Part shown: piece by piece, positions 56,395-64,000 of the stretch | Numbering within the stretch: the first letter of the stretch is position 1 | Layout of the letters: each line of letters opens with the position of its first letter | DNA from: Candidatus Legionella polyplacis | Lineage (GTDB): Bacteria > Pseudomonadota > Gammaproteobacteria > Legionellales > Legionellaceae | Assembly (NCBI RefSeq): GCF_037013735.1 | Contig: NZ_CP135136.1 | Location: 310,001 to 374,000 of the forward strand | DNA: 64,000 nucleotides | Reading direction: 5' to 3' | The notes under the pieces: generated by a model | Databases searched by the model: none | Seen by the model: only the letters and a program-made list of their open reading frames with translations | Told to the model about the DNA's origin: nothing | Program-made: the position numbers and the translations under genes

Positions 56395-58140
56395 GTGCGC
56401 TACTATAATAATAGTTTTTGTTATATTTATAAAGAAAAAATTAAGAATTTTGTTAATTGCTCAGATTTATTGTTTTTTTTGTTGTTTTTTTTAATTTGTT
56501 TTTTATTTATTATAGCTGGGAAGCAAATGGTATATCCATATAAGGTAGGTCAGAAATTAACGATTTCTCTTTCTTTATTTAAGTTGCCATTATATTCATT
56601 ACGTACTGTATTGCGTATGTTTATTGCTTTAATATTATCAATTTTATTTACCTTTATATTTGGAACTTTTGCTGCAAAAAGTAATAAAGCCGAAAAGATT
56701 ATTATACCATTAATTGATATATTACAGTCGGTACCTGTGTTAAGTTTTATATCTATCACTGTTAATAGTTTTATTTATTTATTTCCAGGATGTTTACTTG
56801 GTGCAGAGTTTGCTTCTATTTTTGCTATTTTTACAGCTCAAGTTTGGAATATTGTTCTTGGATTTTATCAGTCATTAAGATTATTACCTAATGATTTAAA
56901 AGAAGTAGCAGAAATTTTTCAACTTTCGGCTTGGCAAAAATTTTGGAAGATAGAGGTTCCATTTTCTATTTCAAATTTGTTATGGAATATAATGATTTCT
57001 ATGTCATCTAGTTGGTTTTTTGTTGTGGTATCAGAAGCAATTTCTATTGCTCATTATAGTATTCATTTACCTGGAATTGGTTCTTATATTGCATTGGCAA
57101 TTGAATATCGCGATTTACTGGCTGTTTGTTATTCTATTTTTGCTATGATTATTATTATTTTTCTTTATGATCAAATTTTATTTAGACCATTAATTGTTTG
57201 GTCAGAAAAATTTAAAATTAAACAATGTATTAATGAAGATGAATATAAGTCATGGTTAATTAATTTAATGAGAAGTGGAGTATTAATAAAGATAATATAC
57301 AAGAAAATATGTATATTTAGGGATAATTTTATTAATACTTATTGGATTAAAAAAATATGTATAAAAAAATTTAATTTTATTAGGTATTTATGTTTGAAAC
57401 AAATTAATTGGTTATTAAATTTTTTTATTTTGATTTTTATAGGAACAATTATTTGTATACTAATTAAATTTGTTTTGATGAAATTTAATTTAATAGAAAT
57501 TTTTCATGTTTGTTTGCTTGGTGCAATAACTAGTGTTCGAGTTTTGGTTTTGATTATAATAAGTTCTTTGATTTGGATACCTGTTGGTGTTTATATTGGA
57601 TTAAATCCAAAATTTTCTCAGAAAATTCAGCCTGTTATTCAATTTGTTTCTTCTATTCCTGCAAATTTATTTTATCCATTATTTGTCATTGTTATTGTTT
57701 ATTTTCATTTAAATATTGAAATATTTTTGACTCCTTTAATGATTCTTGGAATGCAATGGTACATACTATTTAATGTTATTGCTGGAGCTAGTAATATTCC
57801 TAGTGATCTTCGTTTGGTTGCAGATAATTTTAATCTTACAGGTTGGAAGTGGTGGAGACGTTTAGTACTTCCTAGTATATTTCCGTTTTATATTACCGGA
57901 GCTGTGACTGCTTCTGGAGGAGCTTGGAATGCTAGTGTTGTTTCAGAGTATGTAAGTTGGGGAAATATTGTTTTAAAAGCAAGTGGATTAGGTGGATATA
58001 TTCAAACAAACATAATAGATAATAATTTTCCTAAAGTTATTTTAGGGACAATTGTGATGTGTATTTATGTTTTGATGTTTAATCATTTAATTTGGAAACC
58101 ACTTTATCGTTTAGCCAGAAATCGTTTTTGTTTATTTTAA
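56395..58140 (+). CDS. NitT/TauT-type ABC transporter permease, two fused domains
   Basis: Inner-membrane channel of an importer. Two homologous BPD_transp_1 halves are fused. The first has its cytoplasmic coupling (EAA) loop at FQLSAWQKFWKIEVPF, the second at FNLTGWKWWRRLVLPS. Membrane helices flank each, with a linker at about residues 285-330. The start codon appears to be GTG at 56395. At 581 residues the layout matches fused permeases I associate with sulfonate/nitrate-like transporters in Legionella relatives. The substrate is unknown. Followed by its ATPase 11 bases later. Confidence 0.88.
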   Translation: MRYYNNSFCYIYKEKIKNFVNCSDLLFFLLFFLICFLFIIAGKQMVYPYKVGQKLTISLSLFKLPLYSLRTVLRMFIALILSILFTFIFGTFAAKSNKAEKIIIPLIDILQSVPVLSFISITVNSFIYLFPGCLLGAEFASIFAIFTAQVWNIVLGFYQSLRLLPNDLKEVAEIFQLSAWQKFWKIEVPFSISNLLWNIMISMSSSWFFVVVSEAISIAHYSIHLPGIGSYIALAIEYRDLLAVCYSIFAMIIIIFLYDQILFRPLIVWSEKFKIKQCINEDEYKSWLINLMRSGVLIKIIYKKICIFRDNFINTYWIKKICIKKFNFIRYLCLKQINWLLNFFILIFIGTIICILIKFVLMKFNLIEIFHVCLLGAITSVRVLVLIIISSLIWIPVGVYIGLNPKFSQKIQPVIQFVSSIPANLFYPLFVIVIVYFHLNIEIFLTPLMILGMQWYILFNVIAGASNIPSDLRLVADNFNLTGWKWWRRLVLPSIFPFYITGAVTASGGAWNASVVSEYVSWGNIVLKASGLGGYIQTNIIDNNFPKVILGTIVMCIYVLMFNHLIWKPLYRLARNRFCLF

Positions 58141-58151
58141 AATAAAAATAT

Positions 58152-59474
58152 ATGATTTATAATTCAGAATTGTCATCAAAAGTTATTATTTCTTTAGAAA
58201 AATGCTCTAAAGTTTTTAAAAAAGGGTTCAGAAAAGATTTGTTGGTATTTGATGAAATAAGTTTTCAATTAAAAGATAAAGAAATTGTTACTATTCTTGG
58301 AAAGTCAGGATCTGGAAAATCTACTTTGTTACGTATTATTGCTGGTTTAATACCTCCTTCTTCTGGAAAAGTAATATATCGTGGAAAAGAAATTTTTGGA
58401 CCAGTTCCTGGTATTGCTATGGTTTTTCAATCTTTTGCTTTAATGCCTTGGTTAACTGTTTTAGAAAACGTAGAATTGGGATTAGAGGCTCAAGGTGTTT
58501 CTAAAAAGGAAAGACGTATTCGTTCCATTGAAACTATTGATATTATTGGTTTAGATGGGTTTGAGTCAGCATTCCCAAAGGAATTGTCTGGAGGTATGTG
58601 TCAGAGAGTTGGATTGGCTAGGGCATTGGTTGTTGATCCTGATGTTTTACTTATGGATGAGCCTTTTTCTGCTTTGGATGTTTTAACAGCTGAAAATTTA
58701 AAATCAGATTTATTAAGATTACTGGAGCAAAAGAAAACTAATATAAATGCAATATTATTGGTTACTCATAATATTGAAGAAGCGGTTATGCTTTCTGATC
58801 GTATTATAATTTTTGGTAGTGATCCTGGATATATTTCTGCGGAGGTTGAAGTTAATTTATTGAAACCTAGAAATCCTAATAAATCTGAATTTAGAGATTT
58901 TGTGGATCATGTTTATAGATTAATGACAACTGAACCAAGGTATCAGTCTAAATGTACTAAAAATAAGAAGCAGATTAATTTATGGTATCGTTTGCCAGAT
59001 GTTGATCCAGCGGAATTATCTGGTTTAATTGAAACTATGAAATTTTTTAAAGGAAATATTGAATTATTAGATTTGGCAGATGAGTTAATGATGGATATTG
59101 ATGATTTATTTCCCATTTTAGAAAGTTTGACTATATTAGGATTTGCTGATGTATCTGATGGAAAAATTAAACTAAGCATTTTAGGTGTACAATTTTCAAA
59201 TGCTGATTTGCAAGGTCGTAAACGAATATTTTCTTGTTGTTTATTGGAAAAAGTATTTTTAGCTCGTTATATACGTTATGTACTGGATCAAAAATATGAT
59301 CATCAAGTTTCAGAGGAATATTTTTTAAATAAACTTGAGTATTATTTAGATGAAAAAGAATCTAAGAGAGTTTTACATACAATGATAGATTGGGCTAGAT
59401 ATGCTGAAATTTTTGCTTATGATTTTAATACAGGTATTCTGAGTTTAGAAAATCCTGGTATTAAGGAAAAATAG
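58152..59474 (+). CDS. NitT/TauT-type ABC transporter ATPase with AAA-associated C-terminal domain
   Basis: Motor subunit for the permease just upstream. It has Walker A GKSGSGKSTLL, Q-loop FQSFALMPWLTV, signature LSGGMCQRVGLARAL, Walker B VLLMDEPFSALD and the H-loop THNIEEAV. After residue 270 an extra domain (about 170 residues) follows, with YRLPDVDPAELSGLIE and LADELMMDIDDLFPILE, matching the 'AAA-associated' domain (PF09821) as I recall it. Its role may be regulatory. No substrate-binding protein is encoded nearby. Confidence 0.9.
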   Translation: MIYNSELSSKVIISLEKCSKVFKKGFRKDLLVFDEISFQLKDKEIVTILGKSGSGKSTLLRIIAGLIPPSSGKVIYRGKEIFGPVPGIAMVFQSFALMPWLTVLENVELGLEAQGVSKKERRIRSIETIDIIGLDGFESAFPKELSGGMCQRVGLARALVVDPDVLLMDEPFSALDVLTAENLKSDLLRLLEQKKTNINAILLVTHNIEEAVMLSDRIIIFGSDPGYISAEVEVNLLKPRNPNKSEFRDFVDHVYRLMTTEPRYQSKCTKNKKQINLWYRLPDVDPAELSGLIETMKFFKGNIELLDLADELMMDIDDLFPILESLTILGFADVSDGKIKLSILGVQFSNADLQGRKRIFSCCLLEKVFLARYIRYVLDQKYDHQVSEEYFLNKLEYYLDEKESKRVLHTMIDWARYAEIFAYDFNTGILSLENPGIKEK

Positions 59475-59578
59475 ATTTTAATTAAGATATTTATTTAGTA
59501 TATGTTATGTGCATATTGAGTTGATAATTAATCATAAAGATGGATTTTGATAAATGTTATTATTTTTACGTGCATTTT

Positions 59579-60274
59579 TTATATAGGAGTTTTATTTTTT
59601 TTATAAAAAAGTTTTGTATAAATGTGTTTTATTAATTCTTTTTTTAATTCAATTAATTTTTTATGAAAAAAATGTCCTGTTTTTTTAAATGAAATTATTG
59701 GTATAGGAGGGGAAAATTGTTGAGAAAATTTTTTTGTTGTTGATATTGGTATTATATGATCTTGATTACCTTGAAAAATTATCCAAGATATTTTTTTAAT
59801 GTTTTTATTATAATCAAAATGGTAATGATTAATAGGAGGAGCTATAGTTATTAGTAATGTGTTTTTAAAATGCAAAGCTGTTTTATAGGCTACATAAGAT
59901 CCAAAAGAAAATCCTGAAAATAAAAATTTAAATTTTTTATTTTTATTTTTTAATAAGTTTACAAGACTTAGCATGTCTTGTGTTTCTCCGTATCCTTTAT
60001 CATATTTTCCTTCTGATTTTCCTACTCCTCTAAAATTAAATGTTGCACTGGGTATTCCTAAAGTATTAAAGGAATTTGCTATGGTTGTAACGATTTTATT
60101 ATACATATTTCCTCCTTTTAATGGGTGAGGATGTCCTATTATTACAATATATTTTTTTTTATTTATTCTGCAGGGGATTTGTATTATTCCTTCTAAGTAA
60201 CCTGAATTTCCTTTAAACATAAAAAAATGTTTGTTTAGTTGATTTTTTTTTAGTTTATCAATAATCATATGCAA
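59579..60274 (-). CDS. Alpha/beta hydrolase (COG2945-like)
   Basis: Small serine hydrolase of unknown substrate. The family motif GHPHPLKGGNMYNK is at the N-terminal strand, FNFRGVGKSEG forms the oxyanion region, the nucleophile elbow is GFSFGS, and the acid and histidine lie in QGNQDHIIP and KTGHFFH. At 231 residues it is normal. It is alone and divergent from panC. A role in lipid or ester turnover is possible but not shown. Confidence 0.85.
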   Translation of the reverse strand: MHMIIDKLKKNQLNKHFFMFKGNSGYLEGIIQIPCRINKKKYIVIIGHPHPLKGGNMYNKIVTTIANSFNTLGIPSATFNFRGVGKSEGKYDKGYGETQDMLSLVNLLKNKNKKFKFLFSGFSFGSYVAYKTALHFKNTLLITIAPPINHYHFDYNKNIKKISWIIFQGNQDHIIPISTTKKFSQQFSPPIPIISFKKTGHFFHKKLIELKKELIKHIYTKLFYKKNKTPI

Positions 60275-60425
60275 ATTTTATATAGGATAAAGTTTTGATT
60301 ACTATTTTAGTAATTTTATCATATAGGTAAAATAAAATTTATTATATTGTTAAATAGTTTTTGTAGAAAAAATATGTTATATATTTTATAATTAGTTTAC
60401 TTTTTATGAATATTTTGTAATTGAA

Positions 60426-61190
60426 ATGAAAGTTTTTTCTAAAATTTTAAAATGGATAGAATTTCGTGATTCTTTGTCTTGTTATAAGTCTTTAGGTTTT
60501 ATTCCTACAATGGGGAATTTACATGATGGACACTTTTCTTTATTTAAAAAAAGTCAGGAAGAAAATGATTTGACTATTGTTAGTATATTTGTAAATCCTA
60601 TTCAATTTGAATCTGATAAAGAATATATAAATTATCCTCGTACATTAAAAAATGATTTGAGTAGTTTGATTGATTTAAAAGTTGATTTTTGTTTGCTTCC
60701 TAAAAATAATGATATTTATTCAAGTAGAGATCATTACAAAATACAAGAAAATTTTTTTTCAAATAGAATGGAAGGTTTAATAAGGTCTAATTATGTAACA
60801 GGTATGCTTACTATAATTATGAAATTATTAAATATAATAAAGCCAAATAAAATTTATTTTGGTGAGAAAGATTATCAACAATACAATTTAGTATTAAATA
60901 TGATTAATGCGTTTTTTATTAATGTTGATGTTATAGTTTGTCCTACGATTAGAGAAAAAAGTGGATTAGCTTGCAGTTCTCGTAATAGTTTTTTAACTGA
61001 AGAGGAACGACATAAAGCTAATTTATTTTCTTACATATTTTTAAATGAAAAAAATTTAGTAAATATTAAAAAAAAACTTAATGAAAATGGAATACATATA
61101 GAATATTTAGAAGAATATGATTCTAGACGTTTTATAGCAGTTAAGATAGGAAAAGTACGTTTAATTGATAATTATTTAATAGATAAGTAA
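60426..61190 (+). CDS. panC: Pantothenate synthetase
   Basis: Joins pantoate and beta-alanine using ATP. It has the HIGH-like PTMGNLHDGHFSL (His33, His36), the pantoate-binding NPIQF, FGEKDYQQYN with the key Lys and Gln, and the KMSKS-like SSRNSFLT. The family RPGHFxGV loop reads RSNYVTGM (Tyr123 for His). At 254 residues it is a little short (E. coli 283), at the C-terminus. panB and panD are not adjacent, so pantoate and beta-alanine may come from the host or from elsewhere in the chromosome. Confidence 0.93.
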   Translation: MKVFSKILKWIEFRDSLSCYKSLGFIPTMGNLHDGHFSLFKKSQEENDLTIVSIFVNPIQFESDKEYINYPRTLKNDLSSLIDLKVDFCLLPKNNDIYSSRDHYKIQENFFSNRMEGLIRSNYVTGMLTIIMKLLNIIKPNKIYFGEKDYQQYNLVLNMINAFFINVDVIVCPTIREKSGLACSSRNSFLTEEERHKANLFSYIFLNEKNLVNIKKKLNENGIHIEYLEEYDSRRFIAVKIGKVRLIDNYLIDK

Positions 61191-61308
61191 TATATAGGTT
61201 TTCTTACAAAAGAATAAGATTTTTTCTTTCTTTTTTTTTACGATTTAGTATAATACAAAATTAAAATGTGTATTTGTTAATACAAATATATTGTAAGGGA
61301 TATTGTTT

Positions 61309-61629
61309 ATGTATATAAAGATATTAGATGATAAAAATTTTGATAATGAATTAATGAATTCAAGTGGTTTTTTTTTAGTAGATTTTTGGGCAGATTGGTG
61401 TAATCCTTGTATGGTATTATTTCCTATATTAGAGGAGTTATCTATAGAGTATAAGGGTATTATCCTTTTTGGGAAAATTAATGTTGATTCTAATTTAGAC
61501 ATACCTAAGAGGTATAATGTGATGAGTATTCCTACCTTGATTTTGTTTAAAGATGGTATTTTGGTTGACAGAAAAATTGGAAGTGCTAGTAAATTAGATA
61601 TTTTGAATTTTATTGATTTAAATAGATAA
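61309..61629 (+). CDS. trxA: Thioredoxin
   Basis: Disulfide reductase reduced by TrxB. I chose the ATG at 61309 (106 residues) because TAAGGGA lies at proper distance; a TTG two codons earlier is too close. The active site is WCNPC (Cys31, Cys34) instead of the nearly universal WCGPC, and the cis-proline is in MSIPTLILF. The fold is otherwise typical (LVDFWADW, LFKDG). A TATAAT (61249-61254) lies about 55 bases upstream. Confidence 0.93.
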   Translation: MYIKILDDKNFDNELMNSSGFFLVDFWADWCNPCMVLFPILEELSIEYKGIILFGKINVDSNLDIPKRYNVMSIPTLILFKDGILVDRKIGSASKLDILNFIDLNR

Positions 61630-61720
61630 AAATAATATTTGTAATATAAAAAGTTTTACATATTTTTGTACTAATTTTTGTGTAAAGTTAAATATGATGA
61701 TTTTTAGATTAAATTGCTAT

Positions 61721-63121
61721 TTAATTGTGAGAGGCCATTATTTTTTTAAGAGTTTTATAGAAATATTCAATTTCTGTTTTAGTTCTCATTTCTGTTGCGC
61801 AAGTTAATATACAATTCTTTAGTTCTGGATAATGTTGTTCTACTTTGTATCCTCCAAATATTCCATATTTTTCTAGATCTGATAGTATTTTTTCTACTGC
61901 ATAATATTTATGTTTTACTTTAATTAATGCCTCATGAAAAAATGGTGTTTTAAAAAGTAGTGTTATACCTTTTATTTTTATAAGTTTTTGTATTAAATTT
62001 TTTGTTTTTTCATGACATTCGATAGCTATATTATTTAACCCTTTTGATCCTAAAACACTTAAATAAATTGTTGCAGCTATAGCTAATAGATTTTGATTTG
62101 TACATATATTAGATGTTGCTTTTTCTCTTCTTATATGTTGTTCTCTGGTTTGTAGAACCAGAGTAAATCCTATTTTCCCATTTTTATCAGTGGTTTTTCC
62201 TACAATTTTTCCAGGCATTTGTCTGACATATTTCATTTTGGTTCCAAAGAATCCAAAGTATGGACCTCCATAGAACATGGGACAACCAAGTGGTTGTCCT
62301 TCTCCACATGTTATTGTAACTCCATTTTTACCCCATGTACCTGGTGGAGTAAGTATTGCTAAAGATAATGGATTTACACAAGCTATGCTAATTATATTAT
62401 TTTGATTTGCCCAGTATGTTAATTCATCTACTGGTTCAAGGCAACCAAAGAAATTAGGTTGTGTAATTACTATTGCAGTAATATTTTTACTTTTATATTT
62501 ATTTAATTCAGATAAATTTGTTATTCCTGTTTGTTGATTAAATGGTATGTAGATAATTTTTATTTTTTGATGATTATTTAGAATAGTTTTTAAAGTGTAT
62601 TTATACAATGGATGTAAAGAGTTAGGAATTAATATTATTTTTTTTTCTTTGGTAATTTCGTTTATGTTATTAGAATTTTTAATTCGTATTGCCATGAATA
62701 TTGCTTCTGCTAATGCAGTTGATCCATCATACATAGATGAATTGGATATTTCCATTTTAGTTAATTCTGATATCATACTTTGATATTCGTAAAGTATTTG
62801 TAATGTTCCTTGACTGGCTTCTGGTTGATATGGTGTGTAGGAAGTTAAAAATTCACTTCTAGATGCTATATCCCATACAATGGATGGAATAAAGTGTTCA
62901 TAACTTCCTGCTCCAATAAAACAAATTCCTTTTTTATTTTTTTTTGCTAATTTACTTGCTATTTTTAGCATACTTATTTCGTTGATCTTTTTCGGAATAT
63001 TTTTAAAATTATTTGAAAATAGAAATGGTGGTATTTCTCTAAATAATTCTTTGATTTTTTTAATTCCAATTGTGGATAACATAGAATTTACGTCTGATTT
63101 TGTATGTGGTATATATGGCAT
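61721..63121 (-). CDS. gcvPA: Glycine dehydrogenase (decarboxylating) subunit 1
   Basis: N-terminal half of the P-protein of the glycine cleavage system, encoded as a separate gene. It starts MPYIPHTKSDVNSMLSTIG, and carries YTPYQPEASQGTLQ, MYDGSTALAEA and, near the end, QTREQHIRREKATSNICTN, all typical of GcvPA. At 466 residues it matches the alpha chain. The PLP lysine belongs to the beta chain (gcvPB), which is not downstream here: trxA convergent on the other strand occupies that place. Function depends on gcvPB elsewhere. Confidence 0.95.
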   Translation of the reverse strand: MPYIPHTKSDVNSMLSTIGIKKIKELFREIPPFLFSNNFKNIPKKINEISMLKIASKLAKKNKKGICFIGAGSYEHFIPSIVWDIASRSEFLTSYTPYQPEASQGTLQILYEYQSMISELTKMEISNSSMYDGSTALAEAIFMAIRIKNSNNINEITKEKKIILIPNSLHPLYKYTLKTILNNHQKIKIIYIPFNQQTGITNLSELNKYKSKNITAIVITQPNFFGCLEPVDELTYWANQNNIISIACVNPLSLAILTPPGTWGKNGVTITCGEGQPLGCPMFYGGPYFGFFGTKMKYVRQMPGKIVGKTTDKNGKIGFTLVLQTREQHIRREKATSNICTNQNLLAIAATIYLSVLGSKGLNNIAIECHEKTKNLIQKLIKIKGITLLFKTPFFHEALIKVKHKYYAVEKILSDLEKYGIFGGYKVEQHYPELKNCILTCATEMRTKTEIEYFYKTLKKIMASHN

Positions 63122-63141
63122 AATTTTTAATTATTTGTTGA

Positions 63142-63528
63142 TTATTTAATAGTTTTTTTGTATAGATTTTCATCTAACAGATTTTTTGTTTCATTGATAT
63201 TTGTAGGTTGTATTTTTATTAACCATCCCTTATTATAAGGGTCATTATTGATTATTGATGGATCACGTTCTACGTTTTTATTTATTTCAATTACTGTTCC
63301 TGTAATTGGGCTATAAATATCTGATGCTGCTTTTATAGATTCAATGATAGCTATTATATCCTTTGCTTTTATTGTTTGATATTTTTTTATAGAAAAATTA
63401 ATAAAAATTAAATCTCCAAGTGTTTCTTGAGCATAATTAGTGATTCCAATTTTGCATATTGTTTTTAGATTATTTATTTCAATCCATTCATGTGTATCTG
63501 TAAATTTTAACTGATAGTTTTTTTTCAT
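63142..63528 (-). CDS. gcvH: Glycine cleavage system H protein
   Basis: Shuttles the aminomethyl group on a lipoyl arm. The lipoylation site is Lys66 in AIIESIKAASDIYSPITG; the start KFTDTHEWIE and the GITNYAQETLGDLIFI segment are characteristic. At 128 residues it is normal. It lies 20 bases before gcvPA. gcvT is absent from this window. Confidence 0.96.
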   Translation of the reverse strand: MKKNYQLKFTDTHEWIEINNLKTICKIGITNYAQETLGDLIFINFSIKKYQTIKAKDIIAIIESIKAASDIYSPITGTVIEINKNVERDPSIINNDPYNKGWLIKIQPTNINETKNLLDENLYKKTIK

Positions 63529-63730
63529 TGTTATTAAAATTATTTTATATATAAAATTTTATTATAATATAAATTGTATTAATTATAAAAAAAATTATGG
63601 TAAGGTACATTCTTATTTTTTTTAAGTATTTGTTTAAGATTATTAGTTTATTATTTTTAATAAATTAGTTTTGTAGATTGTGTAGTATTACATTTTTTAT
63701 TATTTTTGAAAGTTTTATATAAATAAAAGT

Positions 63731-64000
63731 TTAATTTCTTAAACCAATGCCTTTTTTTAGAAGTATTTTATTAATCGTAAAGAATACAATTATTATTATA
63801 CAGATTATAAATATTGAAATGTTTATATTTTTTTCTTCATTATTAGTTATAGCGTAACGTAATATCTTTATCATGTAAAATATTGGATTTATGTACAAAA
63901 TAGTTTTCCATGTGTTGGATAGCATATTACTTGTATAAAAAATTCCTCCCAAATAAGTTAATGGTGTAAGAAAGAAATTTGGGATTATTGTAATATCATC
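63731..64000 (-). CDS. ABC-2 type transporter permease, C-terminal part (5' end outside window)
   Basis: Minus-strand frame running off the window edge. The visible 89 residues include FFLTPLTYLGGIFYTSNML, an ABC-2 permease signature as in YadH/NodJ proteins (LTPLTYLGGVFY), then LYINPIFYMIKILRYA, and two hydrophobic helices up to the stop. The frame is open to base 64000, so no start can be chosen. The ATPase partner is probably upstream outside the window. Substrate unknown. Confidence 0.85.
   Translation of the reverse strand, partial: DDITIIPNFFLTPLTYLGGIFYTSNMLSNTWKTILYINPIFYMIKILRYAITNNEEKNINISIFIICIIIIVFFTINKILLKKGIGLRN

Noticed and set aside
63529-63730. Possible glycine riboswitch before gcvH
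   Set aside because: None of the conserved purine-rich glycine aptamer core elements can be seen in this A/T spacer.

Overview
The window comes from a strongly reduced, extremely AT-rich bacterial chromosome. Nearly every gene is a housekeeping or core-metabolism gene. I see no transposase, phage gene, toxin system or CRISPR array. Spacers are eroded AT-rich DNA, and third codon positions are almost always A or T. Several genes that normally sit inside conserved operons are missing. This is the profile of an obligate intracellular symbiont. The gene content and order point to a gammaproteobacterium: sdhCDAB-sucAB-sucCD, rpmH-rnpA-yidC-mnmE beside dnaA-dnaN-gyrB, the SRP RNA before dnaX-ybaB, and a glycine decarboxylase split into subunits. 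The split GcvP and the NitT-like ABC ATPase with an AAA-associated C-terminal domain fit Legionellales. An endosymbiotic Legionella of the L. polyplacis kind (louse symbiont) is my best guess, but it is inference and no search was run.

Layout. 1-4.8 kb (+ strand): the end of a PD-(D/E)XK nuclease-like repair protein, fabF, and a ribosome block rpsP-trmD-rplS with rimM missing. 4.8-12.2 kb (- strand): the whole F1Fo ATP synthase operon atpIBEFHAGDC. 12.5-17.1 kb: rsmI (+), then mnmE, yidC, rnpA and rpmH (-). 17.1-18.0 kb: a long gene-free spacer that I interpret as oriC, with four DnaA-box-like sites, a 34-bp perfect palindrome and promoters. 18-26 kb (+): dnaA, dnaN, gyrB, the 4.5S SRP RNA, dnaX, ybaB and a frameshifted SAM methyltransferase gene. 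26-29 kb: thyA (-) and ansA (+). 28.9-38.6 kb (+): succinate dehydrogenase, 2-oxoglutarate dehydrogenase E1/E2 and succinyl-CoA synthetase. 38.6-43 kb (-): folE, hinT, cysS, glnS. 43-50 kb: folD, gloB, surE (-), malic enzyme, dapD, dapE. 50-56 kb: aroK (-), adk (-), a PolB-like exonuclease (+), ftsK (-), trxB (+). 56-64 kb: a NitT-like ABC importer, an alpha/beta hydrolase (-), panC, trxA, gcvPA and gcvH (-), and the end of an ABC-2 permease (-).

How it works together. The cell respires: succinate dehydrogenase and the lower TCA half, fed by amino acids (asparaginase, malic enzyme, 2-oxoglutarate), drive a complete proton ATP synthase. DAP synthesis (dapD, dapE) and folate/one-carbon genes (folE, folD, thyA, gcv) are kept, as is pantothenate ligation (panC). 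Base composition changes at the 17-18 kb spacer. To its left the + strand is A/C-rich, to its right G/T-rich, as expected at a replication origin.

Most notable observations. DnaA has lost three AAA+ arginines (equivalents of E. coli R281, R285 and R334) but keeps Walker A. DnaX stops at the end of the clamp-loader core, and FtsK lacks its gamma domain. A methyltransferase gene is broken only at an A10 tract. An ABC importer is kept without a binding protein beside it. Several enzymes carry changes in signature motifs. I found no convincing wholly new multi-gene system here; the replication-initiation module is the best candidate for unusual biology.
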